The notes under the pieces were generated by a model. That model did not search any database, was not told where the DNA came from, and saw only the letters and a list, made by a program, of their open reading frames with translations. A stretch of DNA of 64,000 bases from Cercis canadensis. Taxonomy: Eukaryota; Streptophyta; Magnoliopsida; Fabales; Fabaceae. The DNA lies in NCBI GenBank assembly GCA_003255065.1, contig QAOA01006583.1, positions 347,881 to 411,880 on the forward strand, written 5' to 3'. The translations under genes were made by a program, and so were the position numbers. This document shows, one piece after another, positions 23,863 to 37,150 of this stretch (positions within the stretch are counted from its first letter, which is position 1; each line of letters opens with the position of its first letter).

Positions 23863-25983
23863 AAGAATTTATATTTCACACTTACTTCCTTAACATTATT
23901 GATTCATGAAATCACTAATTCATGGGAAAGAGAAATTAATGATGAAAGTTATTTATGTCAGGAAGCATATTACAATTTGACATACTTGAAAGTTATAATT
24001 GGCAAATGATAATTTTCTAACAACTTTCACTATATAATACTTTTACTCTTTATAACTAAGTGACTCATTCAGTTACAAATTGACTAAGTTTCTGCTATGT
24101 TAACTAAAATAGAAGCACAACCATGTGGTTTTCTTTTTAATTCATTCTAAATACATAATTTCTTCATATGTAGAGCGAGGTAGCCACAAAGCAAAGTGGG
24201 CATTCTTCTCAGTAATGAAGATGGAATCAAATTGCTAATAGAGGGAACTAAGGGAAATATCTTTCATCTTCACCTTTATCAAGTCTTCAGAATGAGATGA
24301 AAATGGTCAGTTCTGTTTACTGTTAGTTCTGTTTTGGTGTGGTGCCGTTCTCTTTTACTGTCTTTTTCAGCAAAAAAGAAAGAAGAAGTTCTCTGGTACT
24401 GTCAATGAATTAGAAGTTGGACTTGAGTGGTGTAGATACTCAGCTCATTGCATTTTGACTCACTTAGCCAAATGCCCACATCATCAAAATTTTGTATATG
24501 CTCATCATATCCCTTAACCATCATCTATAAATAGCCTCTAGCAATAAGTATACAGACTTTTACTTATCTTAGCATTTATTACACTTTTTAACTTGGACCA
24601 TACTAACTTAAGTTTCAGAGTTCATGTATCACCATCTGACTCTTAGTTCATTTATCATTGTGCAGTTAATACACTCTCAACCCAACCTTATCTATCTTCC
24701 GACCTTCAACTCAAATTAGACATCGTCAAGTGGTATGCTTAGTTCTTGATACCTTCCCCTAGTTGAGGGGAAAGTTCCAGATTGGTTGTGAATTTGGCTT
24801 TATAAGAAATATATGGGTCTTTTTTATTTCAATTTTTGAAAATTATTTTTGTTTTTGAAAAAAATAAAACAAAAAAATTTGTTTGATAAGACTGTTTTTG
24901 TTTACATGTTTTAAAAATTTATTCTTAAAATATTATTCTAAAAACAAGAAAACAAAAATAAGAGAGAATTATTTTTGTTCTCAAAACAAGTAAAAGGCGG
25001 AGAACAAATTATTTTCATTAAGGACACAATGATAAATATAAAGTTTTTTGTTATTTACTATTTAAAAATTATTTTCAAAACAATTTATCAAACATATTTT
25101 TTTTTATATTTTTGTTTTGTCAAACAATTTTTAAACATAATTTTCAAAAATAATTTAAAAACAAAAACAAAAACAGAATTAAACACATCCTATATCTTTG
25201 GTTTTTCTACGAGTGATTACTGATTATCAAGGACCTTTTTTATTTTTATTTTTTTTATAGATAGAGAAAATTCTAGATAAATTTACTGATTATCAAGTCC
25301 TTGAGCTCCTGGCACTGCTATATAGATAGACTTTAGATAAATCTACCTTTTCTTTTTGGGATCTCTTTTTCTGGTATGTATTACTTTTCCAAAATCCTAT
25401 ATTTTCCTTCTGATTCTGTTCAAGTCTAAATTTTCCGGGAAATTTATACTCTTATTATCTACGGAACCTTGGAACTCAGAACTGAACAAAATCATTCAAT
25501 TTTTGGTTTGCTTAAAGATTAGACTCCAGGGGTAGGAGCTGAGTCAAGACTCTGCAAATTACTCTATTTGTTCGATCGGAAAACATTGCAGGTTAGAAAC
25601 TACAGTCAATGTGAATTTGCTGTGAACGTTGCAATTGCATAACCCAGAAAGCTATTTTTGTCTCAGGTACTATTTTAAGTCAGTTTGTAACTTTTGCCCT
25701 CTGTTGAATGCTTTCCATGTGTGGAGTATTTAAGAGATTGCAAATTTTATGAGCGTTCTGTGTATACTCTATTGTTTGATAGAAAAGAAAGTTAGGGTAA
25801 AATGAGACGTTTCCAAACAATCTTGTTACGGTTTATAAGTTTAGTTTTGATGTCTGCTTAATGTGGGATCTTGGCTCTCAAACGGTGGCCATTGAGTCAT
25901 TGAGAGGGGAAGCCTTGTAGCTCAGTAGCTGGCAACCAGTGATTTGTTCCGCACACTGATTTAGCAGAAATTCTTTTAGCAAT
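23863..25983. other. Intergenic DNA between LRR and KH relics
   Basis: I see no gene. A very A/T-homopolymeric block at 24820-25190 rich in AAAACAAAAA and TTTTTGTTTT words may be a transposon remnant, but I could not define its ends. Confidence 0.5.
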
Positions 25984-28900
25984 ATGGATGGAAACAAACC
26001 AATTTTTTTAAGAGACACCCTGACATACAATTTAGAGTAAACATTTAAGAGAAAAGGAGACAACAAGAAAGGGAAATGGAGCAGCTAAAGTCATGACAGG
26101 GTTCTGGGAAATTCTCAACCTGTTGATACGGTTTATGGTGTACTTTGCTCTTCAAGAAAAATTGGGGGTCTTACAGGAAAAGGTGGTAACATAGTCAAAG
26201 CTTAATTGTTATCTAGTTCTATTCCTGGGTCAGATGAAAGGGTAATTGTTATCGATAGCTCTCCTTCAAAAGTTTCCTGGAAACAAGATTCTAATGAAGA
26301 TTCAAAAAGGAGTTCCTGCAGCCACACTGTACTGCCCAGGATGCTCTCTTGAAAGTTCATGACAGAATTGTCAAGGAAGATCTTGTTGTTGGGATAACAG
26401 TTGCTGTTGATAATGAGAACACTATTGTCACTGCTTGACTTCTGGTTCCAAACAATATGGTAGGATGTGTTCTTGGCAAGTGTGGGGATGTTATTCATTG
26501 GTTGCGGAGTGAGACAGGTGCAAGAATTCCTGTCCTTCATCCTGGACATCTTATTTGCACAACGAGCACTGCTGAAATCGTTCAGGTAATATATTAACTT
26601 GCTGTTTAGTACTCTCCTTGCTTGCCTTTGACATTTAAAAAGTATTGCTCCTAAACATGGTATATCTGTGCATCATGTCAATGATTATGTAATTGGTTGA
26701 TTTCACCTGAATGCCAATTTTGTGTGAAGTTCTATCACTTGAGGCCTTATTTGAACAATAATAGTAAGATATTCCTCCATAGTTCACATTTCAAGGGCAA
26801 TTATTGTTGTAGGAGCTCTTCTAGTCATATTACATATATAAATTTTGTTTTTGATAGAAGATACATGCTAGTTATATTGTCTTTGTCATGAGATAATGTA
26901 TCAATACATGTATTGTGTCTTAGATCCATTTTCAATTTTCTTTCCTCTCTTTTTCTCCTGAAGACATTTTTATTGGTAGTCAGCTGGACCATTACTTCTT
27001 TTTTCTAAAAATAGACCTATAATAAAGTTAATAAACTCCTAATATCTCTATAATTAAATTTTGACAGTTGTATGGTTTAATTACTTAGTAGAAATCAATA
27101 CTCTTTACATTAATCAAAATCAAAGCTTCAAAGTTTAAAAGTAACAATGTTAAAATACTTTTTTCATACCTTTGTGACTATTGACTATCTAATAATCCAT
27201 GAAAGTTTATTGCAAGCTGATTAACTCAGCTTGATGAACCTGGGGATGGACTTCTGTCTTACTGTGCAACCCTGAAATTTGGCTCCACATTGGCTCATTT
27301 AAGCAACTAGGTGAGCACAAATCAAGCTTTTGGGCAAGAGCTATTCTAGAAATTTTGGCTTCAATGATTTCATGGATACTTCTCAGTTCTTGTGAGTCTA
27401 TCCTTTCATAGGTTGAACACCAAATCTCTCATGAATAGGGGACACTGGTAGCTTATTAGAAATTATTGTTATTATGCAGTTTCTTATGTGGAAATCTATA
27501 GTTTCAGTCCATGAGTTCTAGCCAGTTGGTTTAGTATTTTTGGAAGTGTTATGTCTGGTTTGTGTGCTAAATCTGTATGCTTAAGTTTCTTGAATGTAAC
27601 TTTGTAGACAGGCTTGTTCTGCGATGTATGTACTTTATTGTTTTTAATACAAAGAGTGCATCTCCTATTTTGTGTGCACAAGTACCTATTCCTGGATCTG
27701 AAACTGTAAAACATGTGGTCTTGTCGGATAGTTGATTATCCCATCTCTTAGGACATGTATCACATACTTACAGCCTTTTGGCACTGAGATGTCCATGACA
27801 GATGTTGTGGTGTTAGAATTCAGTTTGGATATGTGTAAATTTTTCTAGATTGGGCTGGGACTGTTGGTTCATCACCTGCCTTCGTTGTGCTGCACTTTTC
27901 AGTATTGGAAGTGCTCAGCATGATATAAAGTTTTTTAAGTATGTCTGCAGAAGTGAATTGCAGCCAAGCCTAAGATTTCGATAACTGTTTTTTTTTACGT
28001 GAGAGGTGGCTGGGTGATATGACCATCTGCTCTTAGGTTTTGTTCTGTTATTTTTTCTTTTTTAAAGTAGTTAAGGTGGTATTAAGTAAGATGAATCTTG
28101 GGTATAACTTATAACCATTCAAAAAGTCATAAATAGTTTGGTGAAACCCTACTCCTAGTGTGGGAATTGTTCAAATGGACCATAATGGCACCTCCCCTTT
28201 AAGGAACAATGTGGATGATAGATCTAATGTTTGAAATCCTATGGATGCATGTGCATATTTAGTTACCAGTTAATTATTGGAGGGGGCCTGCAATGTGTTC
28301 AGTTTCATGCTAGGCTAAATAAAATGGCTTTCAATGTTTTCAGGCTTATTTCTGCAATTGCCATGTGAATTGCATGCTGCAGCTCTCCTTATCACAAGTA
28401 CTAAGCATGATATAAAATTCATGTCTGCTCTTTGGTTTTTGTTTAATTTTTAAGTGGCTGAGGTGCTATTAACTACATTAGAATCTTGGGCATAACTTAT
28501 AAGCATTCAAAAAGGCATAAGAATTTGGTGCTTTGCCTTGGTGGAATCCTAGTCCTAGTGTGAAAATTGTGCAAAATACTGTTGTGGCACCTTCCCTTAA
28601 GGAGCAATGTGGATAGATAGATCAATGGTCTGGAATCCCATGGATGTGTGTGTATAGGTAGTTATAAATCAAAAATATTAGTAGCTTTCGATATGTTAGT
28701 CTGATGCTTGGCAAAATAAAATAGCTTCACTATTTTCATGTTTCTTTCCGCAATCAGCAGTTGGTGTTGATANTAGTCCTAGTGTGGAAATTGTGCAAAG
28801 TACTGTTGTGGCACCTTCCCCTAAGGAACAATGTGGATAGATAGATCAATGGTCTGGAATCCCATGGATGTGTGTGTATAGGTAGTTATAAATCAAAAAT

Positions 28901-31160
28901 ATTAGTAGCTTTCGATATGTTAGTCTGATGCTTGGCAAAATAAAATAGCTTCACTATTTTCATGTTTCTTTCCGCAATCAGCAGTTGGTGTTGATATGTT
29001 TGATCACTTGAGACTGGATTTCGGGTTTGTCCATACTCTTGAATTATTTTGTAATAAAATTTGTGAACTTTTTGGATTGAAAGAAATGTATTCACAGACA
29101 ACTGGTTTAAACTTTAAACAGGCTTATCATATCACATGTTCAAAGTGTGTAACTGTAAGTGAGAAAGATAGGGACTGACTTAAGTTTTCCTTATGTAAGA
29201 GATGGATATGAAATATTTCTCCAATTTCTTAATATCATTCATCTCCTGGATGTTAGAAGTTGATCATAGAAGAAATGACAGTGAACATTTTGGGCTTCTT
29301 GAAGACATTATTTCCATATAATTTTGCTCTGTTTTGATTTTAAAGCTTTGATGGATGTCACTTAAATTTCCACCTTGTCAAAATCTAGTCAGATGCAGGT
29401 CCTTTTTGCAGCCAGGTAATTCCTGAGCATCTTCATTCTTCTAATCTGTAAATGATGGCTGATACAAAGAAAGGTATGAAGAGAAGAGGTTGATAGAATA
29501 GTCTTTTACTACTACTTTGCTGCACTGGTTGTGTTATAGTGCTCTGGAAAATTGGGTTCACTGGAATTTTTTAACTATTAACACTTTATATCGAGTTGAT
29601 ATTACAAGTATATAGTATATGCTTCCACATTGTCTCCTGTCAGTAAAAAGGAAACATACTCCCCCTTGAAGATATTGGTTATTTTTTCTTCTTCTTTTTT
29701 CCCTGCATTTGTCTAGTGCTTTTCGTGATTCTGGGTGTATAATGTGTTATGTTTGATGCATTATTTAGTGCTTTTGCAGCTGAGAATGATGAGCTTTTGC
29801 AGCTGAGCCAAAGTGTCCCCGATTTGTTCTTTCTTCTGCTCTTGGGTCCATTGCACATATGCTAATGTGGGTTAGGTAAAGGAATTTAGTGCTTTCTCTT
29901 TGATTGGACCCTCAATCCTCATGGATCCTTGGAATGATGCCAATTGATTTCACCAGCTTAATCAGTAATCTGTGTCACAAGTGCCTATGCTAATTGTTAT
30001 ACGTTTTGGTTCTTTAGATATCTGTAAATTATGCTGTAGCAAAAGAGGCTTTAGCAGGGATTGCATCATGTCTTAGAGTGAGAACTCTACGAGATGCAAA
30101 TGGGGGAGCACTGAGCAGACATTGCATTTATTAATCCAGCCCAGGAATTTGGTCCTGGTAGACACTTGCCTTTTGAAGGACTCCATCCATCAAGGGCAAT
30201 GGGACATGATGGTGCAAATGCTTCTTTGAAGGTACCTTCCTCTTTTTCTTTCTTTCAGTCTGTTTGAGAATATTCTTTTTGAGTCATTTAATTTGTAAAT
30301 GGTTCTAGACAATAATCTTTTTGAGGTCAAAACTTTCGTTTGGAATGTGGTACTCAACCAGATTAACACTAATGATTTGTGCATATTCGAAGGCATCATG
30401 AAGCATTATCTACTGATGTTTTTAATAGTTCTGTAACTTAAAGCTTTTGTGCTTTCAAATTGTTCTGCAGTTTAGAGCATTTAGTCCTAACCCGCATTTG
30501 TTACTACCATTTTCTTTTATTGGGAATGTGCAAACTCCCTCTCTCCCATTACTTTTATGAATTTCTGGGGTACTTTGGGTCTATATTTTTCATTCTGTCT
30601 GACAAATTCTGATAATCAGAACTTCCAACTGGACTGATTGCCAATTCTGTCTGTTCTTCAGGTTTCTGTTGCAAGAGCAACACTCCAAGATTCTCAACTT
30701 GGTGTCTCTGAACACAGTTGATATTCATGATTCATCTGAGCCTTTAAATGTGGGACTAAGTTCCATGCAATCCTACATAGCCTCTAGTGGACAAAACATG
30801 ACTTTTCAGCATGGTTCCTACCCTAGTATGAATCTCCAGCAAGAGCCTTATCAAATCTCCCACCAGAACTACCTTGGAATGAATTCTCAGCAAATCCCCC
30901 ACCGGATGAGTGGTGTAATGGGGAGAATCCGTCGTGTGGGCCCGTGAGCATGTGGCATAGACTCACATGTGCATTCTTAACATGGTGATCGAAGCTCCTA
31001 TAAAATTAGTGTGCAGCACAGCCCCCATCAAAAAGGTTCTCATCGGGGATCTTTTCCTTATCCTCATATAGATGTTCCTCAAAGTGCCTTGCACAACATG
31101 AGCATGCAGCAAGGTGCATATCATACTGAATCTGACTTGATCCTTTTCTTTCTTGTACCA
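25984..31160 (+). pseudogene. HEN4-like KH-domain RNA-binding protein, pseudogene
   Basis: The family binds RNA through several KH domains and acts in nuclear pre-mRNA processing. Exon A (25984-26585) has an ATG start, then a KH domain with CSSRKIGGLTGKGGNIVK and GSDERVIVID, then a second with LLVPNNMVGCVLGKCGDV. It ends at an intact GTAATA donor. Exon B begins at 30018 after TTTAG, in phase, with NYAVAKEALAGIAS and LRVRTLRDAN, and ends at 30231. Exon C begins at 30662 and holds the second half of a third KH domain (ATLQDSQLGVSEH, IHDSSEPLN) and a glutamine-rich tail with NMTFQHGSYPSMNLQQEPYQ. Defects: stop at 26203, frameshift near 26310, stop at 26436 (an apparent CGA to TGA change), shifts in exons B and C, and loss of the GxxG half of the third KH domain. 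The closest named relatives I recall are HEN4 and At4g18375. Confidence 0.85.
28070..28996 (+). repeat. Degenerate tandem repeat plus false duplication in KH pseudogene intron
   Basis: A unit of roughly 370 bp starting near 28070 (..TATAACTTATAACCATTCAAAAAG..CCTAGTGTGGGAATTGTTCAAA..AACAATGTGGATGATAGATC) recurs, diverged, from about 28450. The second unit is then repeated almost unchanged across the N at 28773 (28549-28772 and 28774-28996). The first repeat is old and real. The second is the assembly artefact. Confidence 0.75.
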
Positions 31161-32279
31161 TAAGTTACTTTGAAGCTTTGAAAGAAATTTGATCAATTGC
31201 TGATATTAGCTTGTTCACTTAATGCCTGGACTCTGGATGTCTCAAGTTCAGTTAGATTGTTTCATTAATATGTGTCATATACGTATAGATAGAATCAATT
31301 GTGTCACCTGCAAAAGTATTTCACAATCATGATCATTTTTGCTGCGATATCAGTATCTTTACAAAAATTGTTTGTAGCTTTTGTAGAGTTATGTTAACTT
31401 TTCTTATTATGCAGATGCTGATTTTGATATTTACAAAACTCTCTGACACATTCTTCAAAGTTATTAACATGTTTGCCAATTTACCCTGTTTGTGAAATAT
31501 TTATGCAAGTAGCATTATTTGAAATTTAGTTTCAATTTGTTTGGCATTTCTAGTTCCTGTTTGGAAAATTAGATGTTATTAAGTTCAGAACATGGCTATA
31601 TTTTTCATCAGTGTAATCTATGGTGTTTATAGGAAATTGTTGAGAAGCAATCACAGATAAATTTACTGGGCACCTAGGTAAGCAACTGCTAAAAAAAACA
31701 CAAGAACATGGAATTCAAAAATTTCGAAGACTGATAATTTGGTCATTTATAATATTAACCGGAAAAGAAAAAAGGACATCTATAAATTCAAGTTACTGAT
31801 GGAATTTACTTGTTTGAGTAATCGGGCTAAATGTCAATTCATACAATGTGATCCATTTTTGGTACATTGTGGCCCATTTATACATGTGTATGTTTGAAGG
31901 ACATATCTATCCATAACTCTTAAAAAATTATACTCAATTATGAGTAGATATCTTACAAAATGATTTTCACCCAAAAATTTCTAACAAAATGAAGAAAATT
32001 TGGTTACGTTTACAAGAAATTTTTTGTTAGATTTAAATTACGTTGAAAAATTAGTTACACGTGTACCAAAAAAAGAAAATGTAGTTAAATGATGAGTATG
32101 GTTTCATGTCTCATCAATAAATGAGTATGATGAACAGTTTATTATTTTTTTTTTTCATTGAAATGAATAAGATGAAAAGTTGATAAGTGATTTTTTTTTT
32201 NCAGTTTTTTATTTTTTTTTTTCATTGAAATGAATAAGATGAAAAGTTGATAAGTGATTTTTTTTTTTTTTGGTAATCA

Positions 32280-32462
32280 AAAGTTTAGGGTGAGGGGAGG
32301 TTTTCCTATTTTAAGGTCAAGTCATATATCATAGGCCTCAGTAAAAGTTGTCAGTGATACTTACAAACTACACACGAAATAAGGACTAGTAGCAGTGAAA
32401 TTTGAACCTAAGTCTTACCAACGAAGTGCGTTAATTCTTACCAGCTAAACCAATCCCTGTTG
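32280..32462 (-). mobile_element. tRNA-derived SINE-like repeat, family S3
   Basis: On the - strand it opens with GGGATTGGTTTAGCTGGTAAG, a box A-like head, followed by TAGGTTCAAATTTC as a box B. The + strand left end carries a T run after GATTTTTTTT, which reads as an A tail on the - strand. Confidence 0.6.
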
Positions 32463-35194
32463 GCTTGATAAGTGAATTCTGATTCATTATTTGTTAACAG
32501 AAAATGTTAAATAATCAGAATTTAATTGCTATAATTACTATTGGACCAATGTTAGATTGTAAGCATCTTTAGATAAATATGTAGTTCTTATCAATTTGTT
32601 TTATCCATAAACCACATTTATATTATAATAGAATTTTGTCAAAAATTTTCTAACTACTTAGTATTACTCATTGTTACTTGAGTTGGGTAAGTTATGTTTT
32701 CTTTTCCTTTAATAAAAGGTTATATTAACTTGGAAAAGTTCGACATGATTAAGTAAAAACATATCAAAAGGGGAAAAAAAAACAAAAAAATACAGATCAT
32801 GTTCATATTGAGTTTTGATTTTTACAACAATAACTTGATATGATATGAACACCGACAGTTTGTGTCATTTCGTTGACCATAGACACCTTTCATTCGGTAC
32901 TGAGAAGTACAATCTTGGTAATGTATTACAACAAATGCCAATGACCCATCAAAGGCCAATTGAGCCATGCAACAAACAGAAACAAAATCAAAAACCACTT
33001 ACACAAGTGCAAGACTTGAAAAAGAAAATGACCAAATCTTGTAGTAGTAGACAATTTGTTGTTTGCCTCACTAATTGTACATGGTTTTAACTCGTTTTCT
33101 CATCCCAACAGTAAGTGATCATGGTCCACTTGCCCACTTAAACAAAAATGGTGCTAAGCTCTGTTCACATTAGGACAATTTGTTGTCTGCCTCTCACTAT
33201 AAATACTCATCTATTTTGATGTTCCATTTCATCCTTAAGAGGATTATTGGGGTTGTCACTAGCTAAGGTTGGGTAATTAATTGTATTGTCAATTCAATAA
33301 AATCTGTCCAACACTCACTGCAAGAACCATTGCTCTCACAATTTTAGTGCTCCAACTATAAGAAGCAACTCAACTTGCCTTCCTGAATTTCAGAGATTTT
33401 CTGTTGGATGGTTGACTTTAAAATTAGGGTTAATTATATTGCTAGCCTCTACACTTTAAAAAATTTGGACAAATGAAAATTCTAAACCAATTGTTTGTAT
33501 GGAAAAAAAAAGAGTTTACTTTGGCCACATGTAATGTTGAATATTTCACCATATTATGTGTAATTTTTTCATGCGAACCTCTATTTAAATAATCAAAAAT
33601 TAATAAACACAACTAATGATTTACGGATCTAGTAATATCTCTTTTAGTTATAGGAATTAAAAAGTTGATATCAAATAATCTATTCTTGTCGTATACTCTN
33701 TTTTTTTTTTTTTTTTTTTTAAGTACATTGTGTTTCTTTGTAATCCAAAAAAAAAGAAGAATAAACACACAAATCAATCAAGTGAAATCTTCCAAATCGT
33801 AGATGTGAACGCTGACTAAAAGATAGTTTGTAAGTTTGCAGTAGTTATCATAATCTATTTTCAGACTAAGCCTTTGCACAAATGCATTACAAAATGCTGT
33901 ATTCGAGTCAACCAATATATGGTCTACCCCATAATGACAATGTGGAGTCAATTAGACATTGAAAGAACATAGGATCTCCAGCAATATTTTTAACCAAGGT
34001 TAATTGCAAAGTGGATATTAGCTAGAAACCAAAACCAGGATATACACCATCTAATTTCGAATGCGATTTGATATGGGTTGACTTCTTGAAATCAATTGTG
34101 CATTTAACACGCATAATGTTTATGCTTGTGGAATGAAGAGAGGAGAACAAATTCTATTTACATAAGAATAATTAGTTATAACGAGCATATATAAACTCAA
34201 TTTGATTCTAAATAAGTTTGGATATTATTTTTAAGGTCAACTCTTAATTTTTTTTTTCTTAAAATACTAATTATCTCTAATAAAGTTGAGATTTTAAATT
34301 GATTCCCGTGGTGAAAAGAAAAAAAATTTGATTCCCTCCTCAGTATATCTTCTATTATCGATAATACTAAGATCGCCTTTAGAATTTGTAGGTTTTGTGT
34401 TTGAACTTGAAGTTATAGTCAAAGTACTAAAAACTTTTTGTATGTTTTTTTTTTTTTTTTCACTATGAATATAAAGATTTATTAATGGGAGGAAATGAAT
34501 ATTAATAATACATGAAAACATAAATCATGTCTAGATTTATTATTAATTTTTTTTTGTATTTTCTCATTCTCATTTGATTTTATTATTTTTTTGAGTACAT
34601 GACAGCATACAAAATTAAATTCTTAACCTCCAACAAATATTATTATTATACTACCAAAACCTCTTGCCATTATATTATACATAGTAACTTATTTGACTTT
34701 CTTGACAAATTAGTTATGTGAGATTCAGAGACTCAATAGTTTGCACCTCATATTCTTATTATACATACAAATATATATATAACCACATTTTAATTTTCAA
34801 AATATATTTGTATTTTAAATTTAAATATTATGGTCTAATTGATGCGTGGGCTAAAATCTAGTGGCTCTTTATCTTATGGGAATGGGATATTGCTTTCCAA
34901 AAGCACTGTCCAATTTAAGCTAAAACGTACGGAAGTTTCTCACCCACATTTAGAAAGTTGCAAGTGCTTTCCCCACGAGCGCCCTTTTCACAATTCGCAT
35001 TGCAATTATGCCAACCTCAAGGATCATAATCTTTATTTTATTTTATTTTTATTTTTATTTTTTATTTTTTATAAGACAAGGATCATAATCTTTGACGTTT
35101 TGTGCTTGTCTTGTCACTCTTTTTGAGGTGAGCCACATATTATATGCTCTTGAAAGTTATGTAACCTAAAATCAATAATTTTATTTTTTTGGTA

Positions 35195-35345
35195 TACAAA
35201 ATTTAGGAGTTAAATAGATTATTCTAATTTTAAGGTAGGGTACACTGTAATTAGCATATGTCTATCAACAAAAAATTACTAATAGGATTTGATTCAAAAA
35301 CTTGTTGTCAATAGAGCTCGATCTTGTCAATTACCTTTGTTGGCA
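35195..35345 (-). mobile_element. tRNA-derived SINE-like repeat, family S3
   Basis: On the - strand GCCAACAAAGGTAATTGACA leads into TTGAATCAAATCCTATTAGT as a box B-like segment. It is similar to 59525-59645, including the AAGGTAGGGTACACT versus AAGGTAAGGCACACT body. Confidence 0.5.
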
Positions 35346-35645
35346 TCAATAATTTGATTTGTGTTAAGTCTACCCTCTTTTTTTTNTAATTTGATTTGTG
35401 TTAAATCTACCCTCTTTTTTTTCTTTTCTTTATTATGGATCTTAGTTTAATGGAATTTTCTCACATACCAAAGAGGTATGTTATGTGGCAACATTAATCA
35501 CCGTTAATGTGAAATTATTTAATTTTGGCTGTTTATTTTTTAATAGTCAATATTAACTGCTTCTTATATCAGCAATTATTAAGTTGCCATGTCCACGCCA
35601 AAGAGGTATCATATACATCCATGGTATACTAGAACCATCTTAGTT

Positions 35646-36458
35646 TAATTTATAGGCTTAATTGTAATTTTGATCTCCTTATTTTAACAAAGTGAACAAT
35701 TTGATTCTTTTTTTTTTTTTAAAAAAAATAAACGATTTAACCAATCTATTTTGACAAAAGTTACAATTTTGGATCTTATGTCTCTCAAACATTAAAAAAT
35801 AAATGGAAATGCTGATGTGACAATAAAAAATTATTATTTTAATCTGATTCATTTCAAAACACCAAAACTAACATGAAGAAAAAAAACCTCTCATTCTCTC
35901 AATTCACAGGTTCAGAGCAAGGCTTAAAAGCTCTCCAAATCAAAATCCCACCGTTCAAAATTAATATCTACATCTTTGTAACCTTCCCACAAAATTTCAA
36001 CTTGATCTAACGGTGAATTACTCTGGATCTCTAGTTTGATGAAAACTGCCAGAAAAATACCAAAACATAGGCTTTGATTCTATATTCTGGCAGTTTTCAT
36101 TAAACCATTTATTCTGAGTCATTCACCGTTTGATCGAGCTAAAATTTTGTAGAGTGGTTAATAAGACGTAGATCTAGAATCTGAATGGTTGGATTGTGAT
36201 TTAGAGACCTTTAAGTGTTGCTATGGACCTGTGAATTAAGAAAAATGAGGTTTTTTTTTTTTTCTATGGTTAATTTTGACATTTTAGGCTGAATCATATT
36301 AAAATAATAATTTCTTATTGCCACTTCAGCATTTTCATATGTTTTCTAATGTTTTGAGAGATGGAGAGACCAAAATTGTAACTTTCGTCAAAATAAAGAG
36401 ATTAAATTATTCATTTTTAAAGAAAGGGGACCAAAATTGTAATTAATCCTAATTTATA
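35646..36458. mobile_element. Mutator-like foldback element with 9-bp target duplication
   Basis: The element proper is 35655-36449 (795 bp). Its left end GGCTTAATTGTAATTTTGAT pairs with the complement of the right end ACCAAAATTGTAATTAATCC. The arms pair along nearly the whole element around a loop near 36065; TGGCAGTTTTCAT and ATGAAAACTGCCA face each other close to the loop. A perfect 9-bp repeat TAATTTATA flanks it at 35646-35654 and 36450-36458. A 9-bp duplication with long inverted repeats is typical of Mutator-like elements. No transposase frame is present. Confidence 0.88.
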
Positions 36459-37017
36459 TTTTGTTGTTTTAACTTGACCTACTTAATTACAACTTTTTTT
36501 GAATGGTTAGGATTAACCTTGTCTTGCAAACGTAAAACACGATGCTATGTTAGTGGCGAGTCTAGCATATCTCAAAGTCAATTATGAGTGTGATAGTACT
36601 GAGACTGATAATGAAGGACGAGATGAACAAATTGGCCACGAGAAGCAGAAACATTGGTAGCCACAAAATGCATGAGAATTGAGAAGTGCTACTAAAAGGT
36701 GTCTGTCCGTAGACATGTTAAAGAGATTATGCAAATCCTTTTTCTAGGTTGAACAAATTCATCAGTCATTTTTGGATAATGAAGTTCTCAGACACCGTGT
36801 CGGCAGTAACACTGATTTGTTATCACAAACACGCTGAGTGGTCACACTGCACTCAGCCGCCCACATTCTAAAGCACAATTCGCAAAATACGGTATTGATG
36901 GTGAATTGGTGATGGTGTGGATCAATTTGGATTAACTGTTGTTTCAACAAAGCCAATAGTTACATCTAGATTAACCTAAATCAGTGATTTAAACACTTTA
37001 TTGAAGATAGTATGATT

Positions 37018-37150
37018 ATAAGGGATAGTTTAATGGTTGAGCATCGGATTCTATCGTGGAGGTCCAGTGTTCAAATCCTATTAAAACCAGATGAGATGGA
37101 ATTATAGGAGGTAATAAGCTATCCCTCTGTGTTGTGTAGTTTCTAATGAA
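37018..37150 (+). mobile_element. tRNA-derived SINE-like repeat, family S2
   Basis: GGATAGTTTAATGGTTGAGC (box A-like) and AGTGTTCAAATCC (box B-like) are spaced about as in a tRNA. The body with AGATGAGATGGAATTATAGG matches the copy at 12165-12277 on the other strand. Confidence 0.6.

Larger units (their letters stand above)
31161..35645. other. Intergenic DNA with SINE-like repeats and three N joins
   Basis: No gene is supported. Single-N joins lie at 32201, 33700 (in a T run) and 35386, the first and third with near-identical sequence on both sides. The 81-residue frame at 32845-33090 and the 95-residue frame at 34839-35126 match nothing I know. An ATTTT/TTTTA-rich run is at 35036-35070. 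Confidence 0.6.

Noticed and set aside
25915-25940. tRNA-like word GTAGCTCAGTAGCTGGC in front of the KH pseudogene.
   Set aside because: No box B follows at the right distance and no cloverleaf forms.
37018-37150. A genuine tRNA gene, because box A- and box B-like words are present.
   Set aside because: No cloverleaf with a paired acceptor stem can be drawn and the same body recurs elsewhere, so a tRNA-derived SINE fits better.
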